Position numbers and translations under genes: made by a program
In this document: one piece after another, positions 1 through 9,911 of the stretch
How positions within the stretch are numbered: the first letter of the stretch is position 1
Layout of the letters: each line of letters begins with the position of its first letter
Notes under the pieces: model-generated
Told to the model about the DNA's origin: nothing
Databases searched by the model: none
What the model saw: only the letters and a program-made list of their open reading frames with translations
Source of the DNA: Parachlorella kessleri
Taxonomy: Eukaryota > Chlorophyta > Trebouxiophyceae > Chlorellales > Chlorellaceae
Direction of reading: 5' to 3'
Assembly (NCBI GenBank): GCA_001598975.1
Contig: BBXU01002282.1
Span: 1 to 64,000, forward strand
Length of the DNA stretch: 64,000 nucleotides

Positions 1-115
1 GTGGCAAATGCAAAGGCTGCCCGTGCGAGTGAGCTGGACACCAGCGGCATGCCTGCCCTCAAGCATAAAGGATTCGGCTAGAAGAGGCACTCCTGCTGCT
101 GCCCGCCCCCTGCAG

Positions 116-3100
116 ATCCAGAGGCTGCCACAGCGAGGCATAGTCATTGCAGCCGCCAACGCCGCGCTGAATGCCAACGCTTTTGTCAACGTCTACCTGC
201 TGCGGCACCACCTGGGCTGCACGCTGCCCATCACCATCTCGTAAGCGGCATGGGTGGGCTGACTAGGCAGTGCACACAAGGCAGGGCAATTGTTGTCAGG
301 GAGGCTATTCGATGTACACCATGCGTGCAGCGCAAAGGTTTGAGGAAGCTGCTTGAGAAGTGTCCTTTATTCCTCTGAATGCAGCCGGGTTGTAGCAGCT
401 GGCATGATGGCAACTGCTTGGACATTAGGTATCCTGTCTGGGGTGCATTGCTCCTAAAGTTAGCCCGCTTCCAAAATATGGGCACAGAGTTCACCCGTGC
501 CAATACAGGAAAAAAAATTCAGTTTCAGGGTGCACCAGAGGAACCGTGCACGTTGCATAGCGGATATAGGAGCACAATTGCCTTAACCTTCCTTGATCTG
601 ACCAGAGCTTGCCGTGCAGGTACTGGGGTGAAGAGGAGCATGTGGGCGACTCCCTCATCAACTTCTTCAGTGTGAGTCGATCAAGCAGTTAGTCCAGGCA
701 CAGCGTAGCAGCGAGGCAGAGGGAGGAGGGCGGCAATTGGAATGGGTCAGCAGATGGCAGTAGCCGTCGTAGGGCCTACCAACTGTGTGCCGACATGGTT
801 ATAGACAGCACAAGCTTCCCCATCTGCAGGAGCACCAGCTGAATGTATCTTTTTTGGACTCTAGTAGGCTCACGCTACCGCCACACCAGCGTCCGCTAGC
901 ACCCCGGCGCCTCGACGGCAGGTTCTTCGGGTGAGGGCTTTGTGTGAGAGAGGGGTGGCGTGCATAGCTGGCACTTGGGACTAGCGGTAACGGGTGCGCA
1001 TGTGAGGGGTTGGCTTGAAAGGCAGGTGCTACATGTCAAGCCTGCAAGACTCGCCTACTATGCAGCCGACGCTTGCAGGCCTCCAGCATCTGTGAGACTT
1101 GCGTGTATATACAAAGCCCGCTGTAAGCCGCTTACGCGATCCCACCGTGCTTTGGTATCAGCTGTGCACCTCCTTGGAATGCCGTACTGCTATATGTCTC
1201 CAGTGGAATACCCTGGCATCTCTTTGGGTGCGCCGCCCGGCCTTCTAGGTGGCTTATGTGCTTGTGCAGGTGGAAGCCCAAGATTGCTGCAATATACACT
1301 GTGCCATATCAAGAGGTGGTTCATGCTGAGCGCTATTGCTTAGGGATGCTCAGGATTATACATACAAAGACATATGTGGAACTGCATTGTCCTCCTATGC
1401 TAAGGGACTGTGTTGGGCTCCCAAACTATAAATGCCAAGTGCACCTACCCCGCCAGCACATGCAGCAGCAGCCAGGCCTCCTGACCACATGCCATGGCTT
1501 TAGCGTGTTACCATGGCGTCTCCCTAGGGGTCTGGGACTTGTGCTGCAGATCCTGTTCCTGGATGCTGACTCGATGCCCCTCATGGACCCCGGCTTCCTC
1601 TTTGACTGGCCTGATTATGCTGCCAAGGGCAACATCATCTTCCCTGGTGGGTGTGACATGGTGCCTGGCTGCCAATGAGAGCCCCGCCTGCTGGTATCAC
1701 AGCGTAGCACATTGCAAAGGGCGTAAGGCAAAGGAGTAAGATAGGACGACGAATGGTTTGGTGGTAGGCGTATTGCTACTCATGTTCATTTGCCAAGAAG
1801 CCATTAAGAATGAAGGGAAGGTTGCAAAACGCTTGGCATGGCGACCATTGCTGTGCTACGACTGGCTGCAGAGCATCACAGAAAGGAGGTGAAGCTGTTT
1901 CGGCATTTTGGGCTGCACAACCCTTGGGCTGATGCCGGCAAGAAGGCAGAGTGGCCGCTTGTAGAAGAGACCGGGCAGCTGCTGCTGAACAGGCCAGTGT
2001 GGATATACTTTTGAGCCCTGGGTACAAGTGACACTCTGATGCTGGTGTGAGGACTACGCTGGATGGCTGGACCCTGTGTTGGCCACATGGTGTGCCCTTA
2101 ACAGCCTCTTGCACAGCAGGATGGCTGAAAGGCCAGATGGCATTGCCTATAGGATCGCAGGTGCACCCTTGCCGGCCAGCACTCGCACGCACTTGCGTGC
2201 CAGCCGACGGGCCTCGCCGCTGTGCAGCAAGCACGTGGCAAAGAGGAGTCCACCTAGATGGCCCACTTCAGCCCATTTAGCCCATCGCTCTCTCCTCTAA
2301 CAAGGCTGTTGCGTTTTCCCACTATGACCCACCCTCATCGTTGCAGGCTGGTTCATGCTGACATGCTGGAGTGGCTGTGGTTCCTAAACACCCATGATGA
2401 GGTCACCTACCGCCTTGGTCATGGTGAGCTCCGGCCCTTGCCCACTGGACTGCCTGCAAGCTGTGGCGCTTCTGGCCAATGAACTGAGCAGCAAAACGCG
2501 TTTCATCAGTGCCCAACACCCAGGCGAACTGCTGCGCATGTCAGCTGCACACCAACACACATACCAAGCCGTTCCGCTAGTTCCGCTAGAAAGCCACAGA
2601 GCGCATGACACCATGTCGCCAGTGCAGGTGACTGTGACACCTTCCGGGCTGCATTTGACTTGGCTGGCAAGCGGGAGTCCTATTACCAGGTGAGCCAACC
2701 CAGCCCACCAGGTTGCAAGGCGCGCGCTGGCTCCTCTCTCCTGAGACTGCAGCATCATCCAGTCGCATGCCATCTAGCAGTGAAGCTTCAGTGGCTTGAT
2801 ATATGCCTCCTTGCCTCCCTGCAGAGCCCTCACCCGTCCGCCGATGGCTTGAAGGACACCGGGTCCCAGGTAGCCACAGCACACTCACCCCTTGCCTGGC
2901 GGGCTGGACTCTTCACCTGCAGCTAACCTCAGCTACTTCGTGCGAGGCAACGAGCAGGCTAAAAGTTGTCAGCTGCAGCCAGCCTGTTGGAAAACTGGCG
3001 AGCTTAGCTGTTAAGAGACATCCGGCTGGCTTGGGTGCCATTTTCCATGCAAACGAGTGTTTTGCTTTGGCATATGGGTGACCTGGCGGGTGGAGGTTGA

Positions 3101-3964
3101 CGGCCCTGTTGCACGTATCCATCATCCTCCTTCTTCTAAGTGCAGGACCTGCGCTACTTCAAGTATGCCTTGGTCCAGCTGGCGCCTAATGGGTCGGTCA
3201 TGTTCGCCCACAGAGTCTGGTTCAACAAATACGACCCCACCAAGGACGAGCTGCGCACCTTCGACTATCTGACGGTGGAGAACTCGGGTAAGCCTTGAGC
3301 GGACCTGGCATGGTCAGAAATCCGAGCTTCAGAGAAATAGGTTGGCATTTCTCAAGGGTTACTGTGCCACTGGCACCAGTGATATTGGCAGGGACAGTGC
3401 GGCTAAATGCCAAGTCCGCTGACCTGGTGAATACATAGTCCAACCAGGGTATGACGACAGGAAGCCCTGCAGTTATGTCTGAAGCACACAAGCGGCCCTG
3501 GTGCCGGTGACAGCCTCCGCATTGCCCGCTATATGGCTCGCGCTTCTGCTGCCTTTCCCAGCCTGCCAGATGCCAGGCCAGCGCACCGCATGGTCCTTAC
3601 CAGCAAGTCACTGGTTTCGGAGCCTTAAAGCCCTTCCATGCCTCGTGGTGTCAAGAGCTGACCTTTCACGGTTCCACAGCGCTTCCTTCCCTGCGCAGGT
3701 GGCAGGGCTGATGTTATGAGGGCGCGGTGGGGGCTGTCACCCAGTCAGGCCAGGATTGTACCCCAATCGGAATGCAGCATGCATTTTGAGGACATGCCAC
3801 GCAGCCAGAAGGCCTGTGGGCTTGATCCAGAAGATGAGACAGTGCCCATCCCCATCTTCCCTGTCTCTGAGGCTAGCTATGTTGGCCAGGCGCTGCGCGG
3901 TGGGGATACAGCTTTTAAGCTCCTGCGGGCAGCCTTGACAACCGGCAAGCTGGCACTGAGCTAG
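116..3964 (+). CDS. MNN1-like alpha-mannosyltransferase (Mannosyl_trans3 family), 5' end outside window
   Basis: Predicted Golgi glycosyltransferase of the MNN1/Mannosyl_trans3 type, which adds mannose from GDP-mannose to glycans. Exons modelled with agreeing phases: 116-240, 620-671, 830-930, 1270-1315, 1550-1646, 1872-1992, 2347-2423, 2628-2689, 2825-2869, 3146-3287, 3699-3964. Family landmarks appear in the expected order: RGIVIAAANAALNANAFVN; WKPKIAAIYTVPYQE; the metal-binding stretch ILFLDADSMPLMDP, where the DAD serves as the DXD motif; the ETGQLLLNR segment; and GDCDTFRAAF, corresponding to GDKDTF in other members. The joins are supported because each split codon restores a conserved residue. 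The intron after 1992 needs a GC donor, since the alternative GT donor leads to a stop. The N-terminal anchor and start codon lie left of base 1; bases 1-28 may be the end of an earlier exon. It lies just upstream of a mannanase relic and a second glycosyltransferase. Confidence 0.8.
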
Positions 3965-4777
3965 CATGGCTGTGAACTATGAGCGGATAAAACCGCGGCT
4001 TCGACTCATTACATATTATATGTATGCCCCAGGGCACCACTCAAGGCACGGCTACGGCTGTGCCCTTGAGGCCTGGGCGTATTTATTTATTTATATTTTT
4101 TATGTATGCTTTGCTTGCAAGTGAATGGCATTGCGCTTTGTACACCTGCTTTTGCATGCTGTTTATGATTGATGCCCTCCTATAAAAATTCTGCATTTGC
4201 AATCTATCATCATCCCTTTACCCTTAGCTGTAGTAAGTGTTATTAGGTGGTCAGCAGGGAATTGCATTATATGTCCTACTGCTGCTAACTTATTTTCCAT
4301 TTTTACTGACATCGACACGCGATTAGCCAGTGCATCTGATATGCAATGCTTGATGTATAATAGACTGCTTTCTGATATTGTACATTTACAACATGTCAGC
4401 GGACGGGGTGAGAGGGGCTGGCAGCCCCAAGCGGGACAGGCGGGAGAAGAAATTTCTAAATCAAGGCCAGGCACTCCGCTCACCATCAGGGTGAGGCTGT
4501 GGACCCAGCCTTTAATGGGACGCACCAGCGCCACTGCAAATTTGGATCTCACCACCAGGGCATAGTTAGTCGTCGTGCACTTCGTCGTTCATCCAACTGC
4601 TGCTGCAAATGCGTTCCTTCATCAAAACATCCAGAGAATTACTGGCTCAGAACTCAGGCAAGATTCAGGCTCATTCTGCATTCAACCCTGTTGGTCCCGT
4701 CCAGCCCAGCTCTACTCCCTGTTTGCACTACCTGCCACCCATGCTAAAAAATTCCCCAGAACCAGAGCGATCACAAT
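3965..4777. other. Intergenic: 3' flank of the mannosyltransferase gene, no gene seen
   Basis: No reading frame here resembles a protein, and none has plausible splice partners. A very AT-rich tract of TTTA/TATT repeats at about 4080-4107 is the most distinctive feature and probably lies in the 3' UTR or spacer of the preceding gene. Confidence 0.5.
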
Positions 4778-5271
4778 TTATACGCCATAGCAGAAGAAGT
4801 ACACTGTGATGGAGGCCAGTAGAGGCCGTGCCGCTGCGGTTGCCGCTGGCAGCTGCGTCCACTCCCTGAAGGGCACCCCCCGCAGGGGCCCGCCGGTGGC
4901 CAGGCTCTCATCCACCAGGTCATGGACCACCCTGAACCAGGGGTCCCTCACGCTGTTGATGTCGCGCTCTGACGGCAGGCAAACAGGCAAGAATGGTGGG
5001 CGGAGGTGGTCAGCTGGGACAGAAGTACGCGGCCTGCAACTAGGTTGCCATGCATGCCCAGGAGTCTGGCTGCAGCAGGAGAGTTGTCGCTCGCGTGTGG
5101 AAGGGAAGAACATTCCTGTGCGTATGCATGCGGATACACTGTGGGACCCTGCCTACCACAGGCCTGTGTGAACTGCAGTAGCCTGCCAGCCCCCGGCTGA
5201 CTTACGCAGCCTTACAATGTGGTCTTCCCGTACTCTTCAACCACCAAGGGCTTCTCCAGCGCTTGGGCCGC
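4778..5271 (-). pseudogene. C-terminal remnant of a GH5-type beta-mannanase
   Basis: Two reverse-strand blocks resemble the end of a glycoside hydrolase family 5 endo-beta-1,4-mannanase, an enzyme that cuts beta-mannan. Block A (5271 down to 5216) encodes LEKPLVVEEYGKTT, matching the strand that carries the catalytic nucleophile Glu (PLVVEEYGK). Block B (4968 down to 4778) encodes DPWFRVVHDLVDESLATGG, the last helix region of the fold. The upstream two thirds of a roughly 350-400 residue enzyme, including the acid/base Glu, was not found between 5272 and the next gene. The obvious donor after block A (ATT then GTAAGG) does not keep frame with block B at its best acceptor. The truncation and the phase clash together point to a decayed copy. 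An unrecognised exon structure is the alternative. Confidence 0.55.
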
Positions 5272-5806
5272 CTGCAGCGGTTGTAGCGAGAGAGCAGGGA
5301 TCTAAGAACCTCCAGCAACTCGAAGCAGCAGCAGTACCAGCCAGCTAGGGCGGGTGAAACACACAACTCTCAAAGGATACATGTAATGATGTCGTGCGTG
5401 TTGTACCGCATGTCGGATGATCTGCTCGCCATCCCACACCCGACACCCAGCAAGAAGAAGAAGAGAAGTCAACAAGGAGGGGCTTTACGCGGTCAGTGTA
5501 CCGCCCAGTTGTGGCGGTGTCTGGCGGGTCTGGTTAACCTGGCGCGCGCGGGTAACCCAAGACATGTCCCGAGATACCATGGAACCTTGGAGCACTCCAC
5601 AGATACCTTCACAGCTGTGTGTGGATCGCTGCGTGCGGACCCACGCATGGCAAACCACGAGCGCCCAGCTGTATCGTATTCTCTTGCGCCAGAGCCGCCA
5701 TAGGTTAGGCGAGGCTTCCCTTGAGGGCGGCTGCAGCTGGCACAAGTTGCCGACCGCCGGTCAAGGTTACTAGCCGCACCTGCTTGCCGCTTGCCACGCT
5801 GATAAC
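5272..5806. other. Intergenic between mannanase remnant and OCH1-like gene
   Basis: This span should contain the promoter of the following plus-strand gene. Reading frames on both strands lack recognisable motifs, and I could not find the missing mannanase exons here. Confidence 0.45.
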
Positions 5807-8800
5807 ATGGCAGGGACTGGAGTACTGGATAGTGAGCAGCGAGCAGCGACTCCAACGTTGCGTTGGGTATATATCCTCTTATCTTTGTTGCTGCTGATAT
5901 TGGCAGCGTTCAGCGTGGTGTCGAGCCAGCAAACAGCCAGAGACGCGCAGCTGGAACTTCAGGAGTTCACCAGGGAGTTACAGGGGACCAAGCAAAGGCT
6001 AGCTGTGGCAGAGAAGGAAAGGGCCGAGGCGCAGGGACACGCAGAGCAGGCGAAGAAGCGTGCAGTGGAGCTTGACAACGCCAAGCAGGACTGGCTCAAC
6101 GAGAAGCACCAGCTGAAGGGCGAGGTGGGCTTGTTAACCACACGCCTGGAAGCGACAAACAAAGAGAAAGAGGAGCTGGCTGGCATGGTGGGCAAGGCAG
6201 CCGCTACGGCAGCACCTACCAGCAAGATTCCCCGCATTCTGCACCATATGTACCTTGGCGAGGATGGGTGAGCCTGAGGCAGGGCTGCTTGGTGCACCAC
6301 GTGCAAGTGGACCAGTGCAGTCTTAATGCCAGCTGTGCTAGCTGCTCTGGTGTGCGGCTTGTAGCTGTCGAGGAGTCTTTGTAGCTGCCATGCTTCATGG
6401 GCAGAGGCTATAGCAGCCCAATGCCCAGCGCTGGGCATGGTGATTCCTTGGAGTCAACCAATGGGGGAATTGCGCAGGCCTCCACAGATCCATAAGGTGT
6501 GGATGGAGGGTTGCCGCAAGTTCTACAGCGAGCAGCTGGGCTGGAGCTATAAGTTTTGGGGGATGGATGATGTGGTGGCGCTGATCAAGATGCACAGGCC
6601 AGAATACCTGCAGGCAAGTCTGGAAGGCCCCTGTGCCGGCGTCAGTCTGAAGCTAGTGCAGTGAATAATCTATGTCTCTGGCCTTTTCACTGTGCAAGTC
6701 CTCACCGCTGCACAGGTTTTTGTCGGTGAATAGCAGGGATGTTGCAAGTCCGACCTCGTGGTCTAGTTAGGACTGATGCACAGGCTTCTGTGGTGACTGC
6801 AGACCTTCAAATCCTTCAAGAAATATGTGCAGAGGATCGATGCGGGGAAGTATCTCATCCTGCAGTACGTTGGCGGTACGTGGCATGCCCAAGGCTTGCT
6901 TGGTAGACACCCGGCAGCCTTTGGAAAGGCTCTATGTCAGTTTTGGGACATTCAATAGTGATATTACCATGCCTGTTGCCCCAATGCCACAGGCCTGGGC
7001 ATGATCCGGCGCACCAGGGTGGATGCCTACTTGACTCTGCCCTTGCTTGTCTTAGCTAGGGGTGCCACCAAGCCACCAGCTGGCTGCAATCACATTGCTT
7101 GCGTGATACCGCTCACTCTCCAATCAGCTGCCCCTGCAGGCCTCTATCTAGTGAGTGACTGCTGGGATCCACAGCAGGAGCTGCCTGTGTTGCATCCAAA
7201 CTACTGACGGCAGCAACTCCACTCAATCGAAGCCCCTTGAGCGCGTCGCACGCATGCTTGTACCATGTCAATTGAATGGCTATCTGCAGCATGCAAATCA
7301 CTGGCTTACTGAGCAGCCATCAAGTAGCCAGAGAGGGTTGCCTGGATCTACTAGGTATCGTACCGTCAGCTGGGACAACAGGATAATGGTCTGGTGGCTC
7401 CGCAAGTCAGTCTAGCATTCTCCATCGCACGCTCTGTAGTTTTCACATGCAGGACTCAGACGTCGAGTGCTTCAGGGAGGGCTATGACATGCTGGACGGG
7501 TATGACCTGGTAGTGCAGGTATGTTTGCCTTCCCTGACCCCCCACTCTGCTTGGTCCGGCATTGAGATATCTGGCTTGCTTTTCATCTCAATGTGTGAGC
7601 ACGCGCCACCTGCAACCCATGGACAACCAACAGACGTCATGTTTCCTGTGACCTGCTCTGACCGGAGAATGTGCGAATGTGCTCGATGTTGAAGTTTACC
7701 TGCGTTCCATGCAGGCCGACTATCCTCAAGCGGCAGTTAACAGCGGGGTGATTGCATGCAAGCCCAACCACCCCGTGTGGGACAAGGCTTTCGAGATTAT
7801 GCATGAGCGCAGAGGTGAGCTAGGTTCTGCTGCATGTTGGATGTAGGGAAACACAACAGGGAAAGAAATTCTTGTTGTGACGGCAATTTGCCAAAGGGGA
7901 CTGAGCCAGCTTTGACGCAGGCTGCTGCGCGAGTTTAGGCACCCAGCCACCACGCCACCCACGGAATACATGCCACCGGAAGGGTTATAGATGTCGCCTG
8001 TGCGCACCGCCATGTATTTAGTGGGTTACTGCACCACACCCCCATGCCAGCAGACCGAGGAGCACAGCAAGCAGAAGCTGCCATGCCCCGACTGCTGGCC
8101 TTGCAGATCATGACATCAACGACACAGGCCATTCCACCGGGCCGCAGATTGTGCGGGATATGATTGCACGGTGGCATAACCAGACCTTAGGTACGCAGCC
8201 AGCCAGCTGTAACTTGTTGGCCTTTCAAGCAGCTGTTGCACAAGCAGCCAGCAAATGCCGACCTAGACCTGGGTGCTTTACAGCTTGCTGGTCAACAGAT
8301 ATGTCTGTACAAAGAGGGACTATCCCTGATGCGCACTGTAAATGTTTCTACAGGCAGCAATGGGTTCTTCCCTGACCAGCTGACGGGACCTGAGGGAGAC
8401 ATTACTAAAGTGTACCCACAGGGCCAATGGCTGACCCCCTGCGGCTTCGCCAGCCACGACTGCATGAAGAACTTCATGCTAATGCGGGCCACGGGGTCTG
8501 TCAACCTGACAGAGCTGGTGAGAGAGTGGTAGTTACCGTGCATTGAGGCAGCCTCAGGCTGAAGGGACTATCCGCCGCTTGAGGCAGCATGTGATGGCAT
8601 AGACCATAAGGATCTGTTGGCGGCCAACCTTGGTTAACCAGGATGGGCTCACCTAGCGTCCCAGCTGGTGTGAGGCAAGCGGAGAGTCCCTCCTTGAAGC
8701 TGGCTCGAAGCTTCAAGTGAAACACGAACCCTGCATGCCTAGGCAGGCCTGCAGCTGCCCACTAGCGCTCAGCGCCAGAGGAGGGTACACCTGCATGCTG

Positions 8801-9093
8801 ACAAGGGGGAGCGCCGCATGTTGACCTGGAATCATACCCGTTTCCCTGTGCCATTGCACCCAGTGGTGTACGGGAAGTTGACCGCACGATGTGGGAGCGG
8901 TACCCCAGGGCTATGTAGCTACCCATGTAGGCCTTGCATGGACCAGCAGCTGTGTAAACCTGTGCGTGTTGCGCAGGTGGGCTTCCACCGTTTCACAGCC
9001 CTGTGGCTGGGCTTTAAGGATGGGGTCCAACCGCAGTCTGAGGACAAGGTGCTGGACGCCTTCTGCAAGGACTACCAGAAGGGCGGCAGATGA
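5807..9093 (+). CDS. OCH1-like type II membrane glycosyltransferase (Gly_transf_sug, DXD)
   Basis: Complete 403-residue model: exons 5807-6267, 6478-6613, 6803-6875, 7140-7150, 7453-7518, 7715-7814, 8107-8190, 8354-8517, 8977-9093; the total is divisible by three. The protein has a short cytosolic tail, one membrane anchor at about residues 19-38 (WVYILLSLLLLILAAFSV), a charged coiled-coil stem to about 130, then the catalytic domain. The domain opens with IPRILHHMYLGEDG and carries GGLYLDSDVECF, whose DSD at residues 228-230 is the metal/nucleotide-sugar motif. This layout is typical of Golgi enzymes that transfer hexoses in N-glycan outer-chain or wall-glycan synthesis. The donor sugar is not readable from sequence. 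The micro-exon 7140-7150 and a GC donor at 6614 are both required for the frame. The ATG at 5807 is chosen because it gives the classic type II N-terminus. Confidence 0.85.
7140..7150 (+). other. 11-nt micro-exon in the OCH1-like gene
   Basis: Bases GCCTCTATCTA are bounded by a CAG acceptor and a GTGAGT donor. They supply two bases of a Gly codon plus Leu-Tyr-Leu. Joining 6875 to 7140 and 7150 to 7453 yields GGLYLDSDVECF, the expected family motif. Reading through the donor instead gives LVSDCWDPQQ and then a stop. Confidence 0.75.
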
Positions 9094-9911
9094 GGGGATG
9101 GTGACCATGCAAAGTTGGCGGCAGGTTTGACCGCAGTTTTAGTAACTCTAGTAAGCGGCTAGACGCAACGGTTTGTGTGAGGAGGCAGGCTGCAAGAGCA
9201 GTAGGAAGCTTGGTACACAGAAGATTGCTGTGCACTTGGGTGTAAATTGGTCCGGTTTATGTATTTGGGGACATGCACGTTGCGGAGTGGCACATTTGTT
9301 GGCCCCACTTGTGGGGGACTCACGTGCACTGCAGCACTGCTAGGTGATAATACGCTGTTGGACTAGGTTAGCTAGTCTAGACTAGCTATAGCCGCTATAG
9401 CTGAGCACGTTGCGGAACGCCTGTCGATGTGTCGATATCAACGTTGGTAGCGTTATCCTTCCTTCTCACGTGTTCCATCTGTACTCAGCTAATCCTGTAA
9501 ATCCCTGAGGTACGGTTCGAGCGAGTGCTGCAACATCCTCAAACTTCTTGATCGAACCGTGCAGCAGTCACTGAAGTTCTGGCAACTGCCGGTTGAGGGC
9601 TCTCTGTGGCACAGGTGGGGTTGCTTACGTACGCCCCGGTAGGTACGTACTCCTGCTTCGTAATGAAAAGGGCCACTGTCAATCCAGGAACTGACCACTT
9701 GTACATAAGAAGATTTCTGTCCAAGGGATGACTCACATGTAGTCATTAAGGAAGGGAGAGCCGCGCTGCCCAGTCCGTCCAATTGGGAACATGAACTAAC
9801 CTAATTTGTTGATTAGCAGGTGTTAGGGTGGGGCGGCATGCTTAGCGTCGCAGCCCCGGTCCTGCGCTACATCGGTGAAGTGAGGGGGGGTTAACAAATA
9901 AGGAGGTGGCC
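9094..9911. other. Intergenic with hairpins and a short dispersed element
   Basis: A TGTAA pentamer, the green-algal polyadenylation signal, lies at 9241, about 150 bases after the preceding stop. Further on are a hairpin-like CCCCACTTGTGGGG at 9303-9316, a perfect 16-bp palindrome at 9371-9386 and a 19-bp near-palindrome at 9384-9402. The 12-mer GCACGTTGCGGA occurs at 9275 and again at 9405. No coding signal was recognised. Confidence 0.5.
9301..9402. repeat. Short dispersed element, copy 1 (related to 61630-61705)
   Basis: A C-rich/G-rich hairpin is followed by GTGGGGGACTCACG, then GCAGCA, and about 35-55 bases later a cluster of ACTAG/CTAGA palindromes. The same order of motifs occurs at 61630-61705, also about 210 bases past a stop codon. 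It could be a degraded MITE or a conserved 3'-end structure. Confidence 0.4.

Noticed and set aside
7151..7206. Read-through of the micro-exon giving LVSDCWDPQQ as a DXD-like motif
   Set aside because: It meets a stop within 20 codons, and splicing at the GTGAGT donor gives the family-typical LDSDVECF.
9505..9570. tRNA-like TTCGA near GTACGGTTCGAGCG
   Set aside because: No matching T-stem, acceptor stem or anticodon arm could be folded around it.
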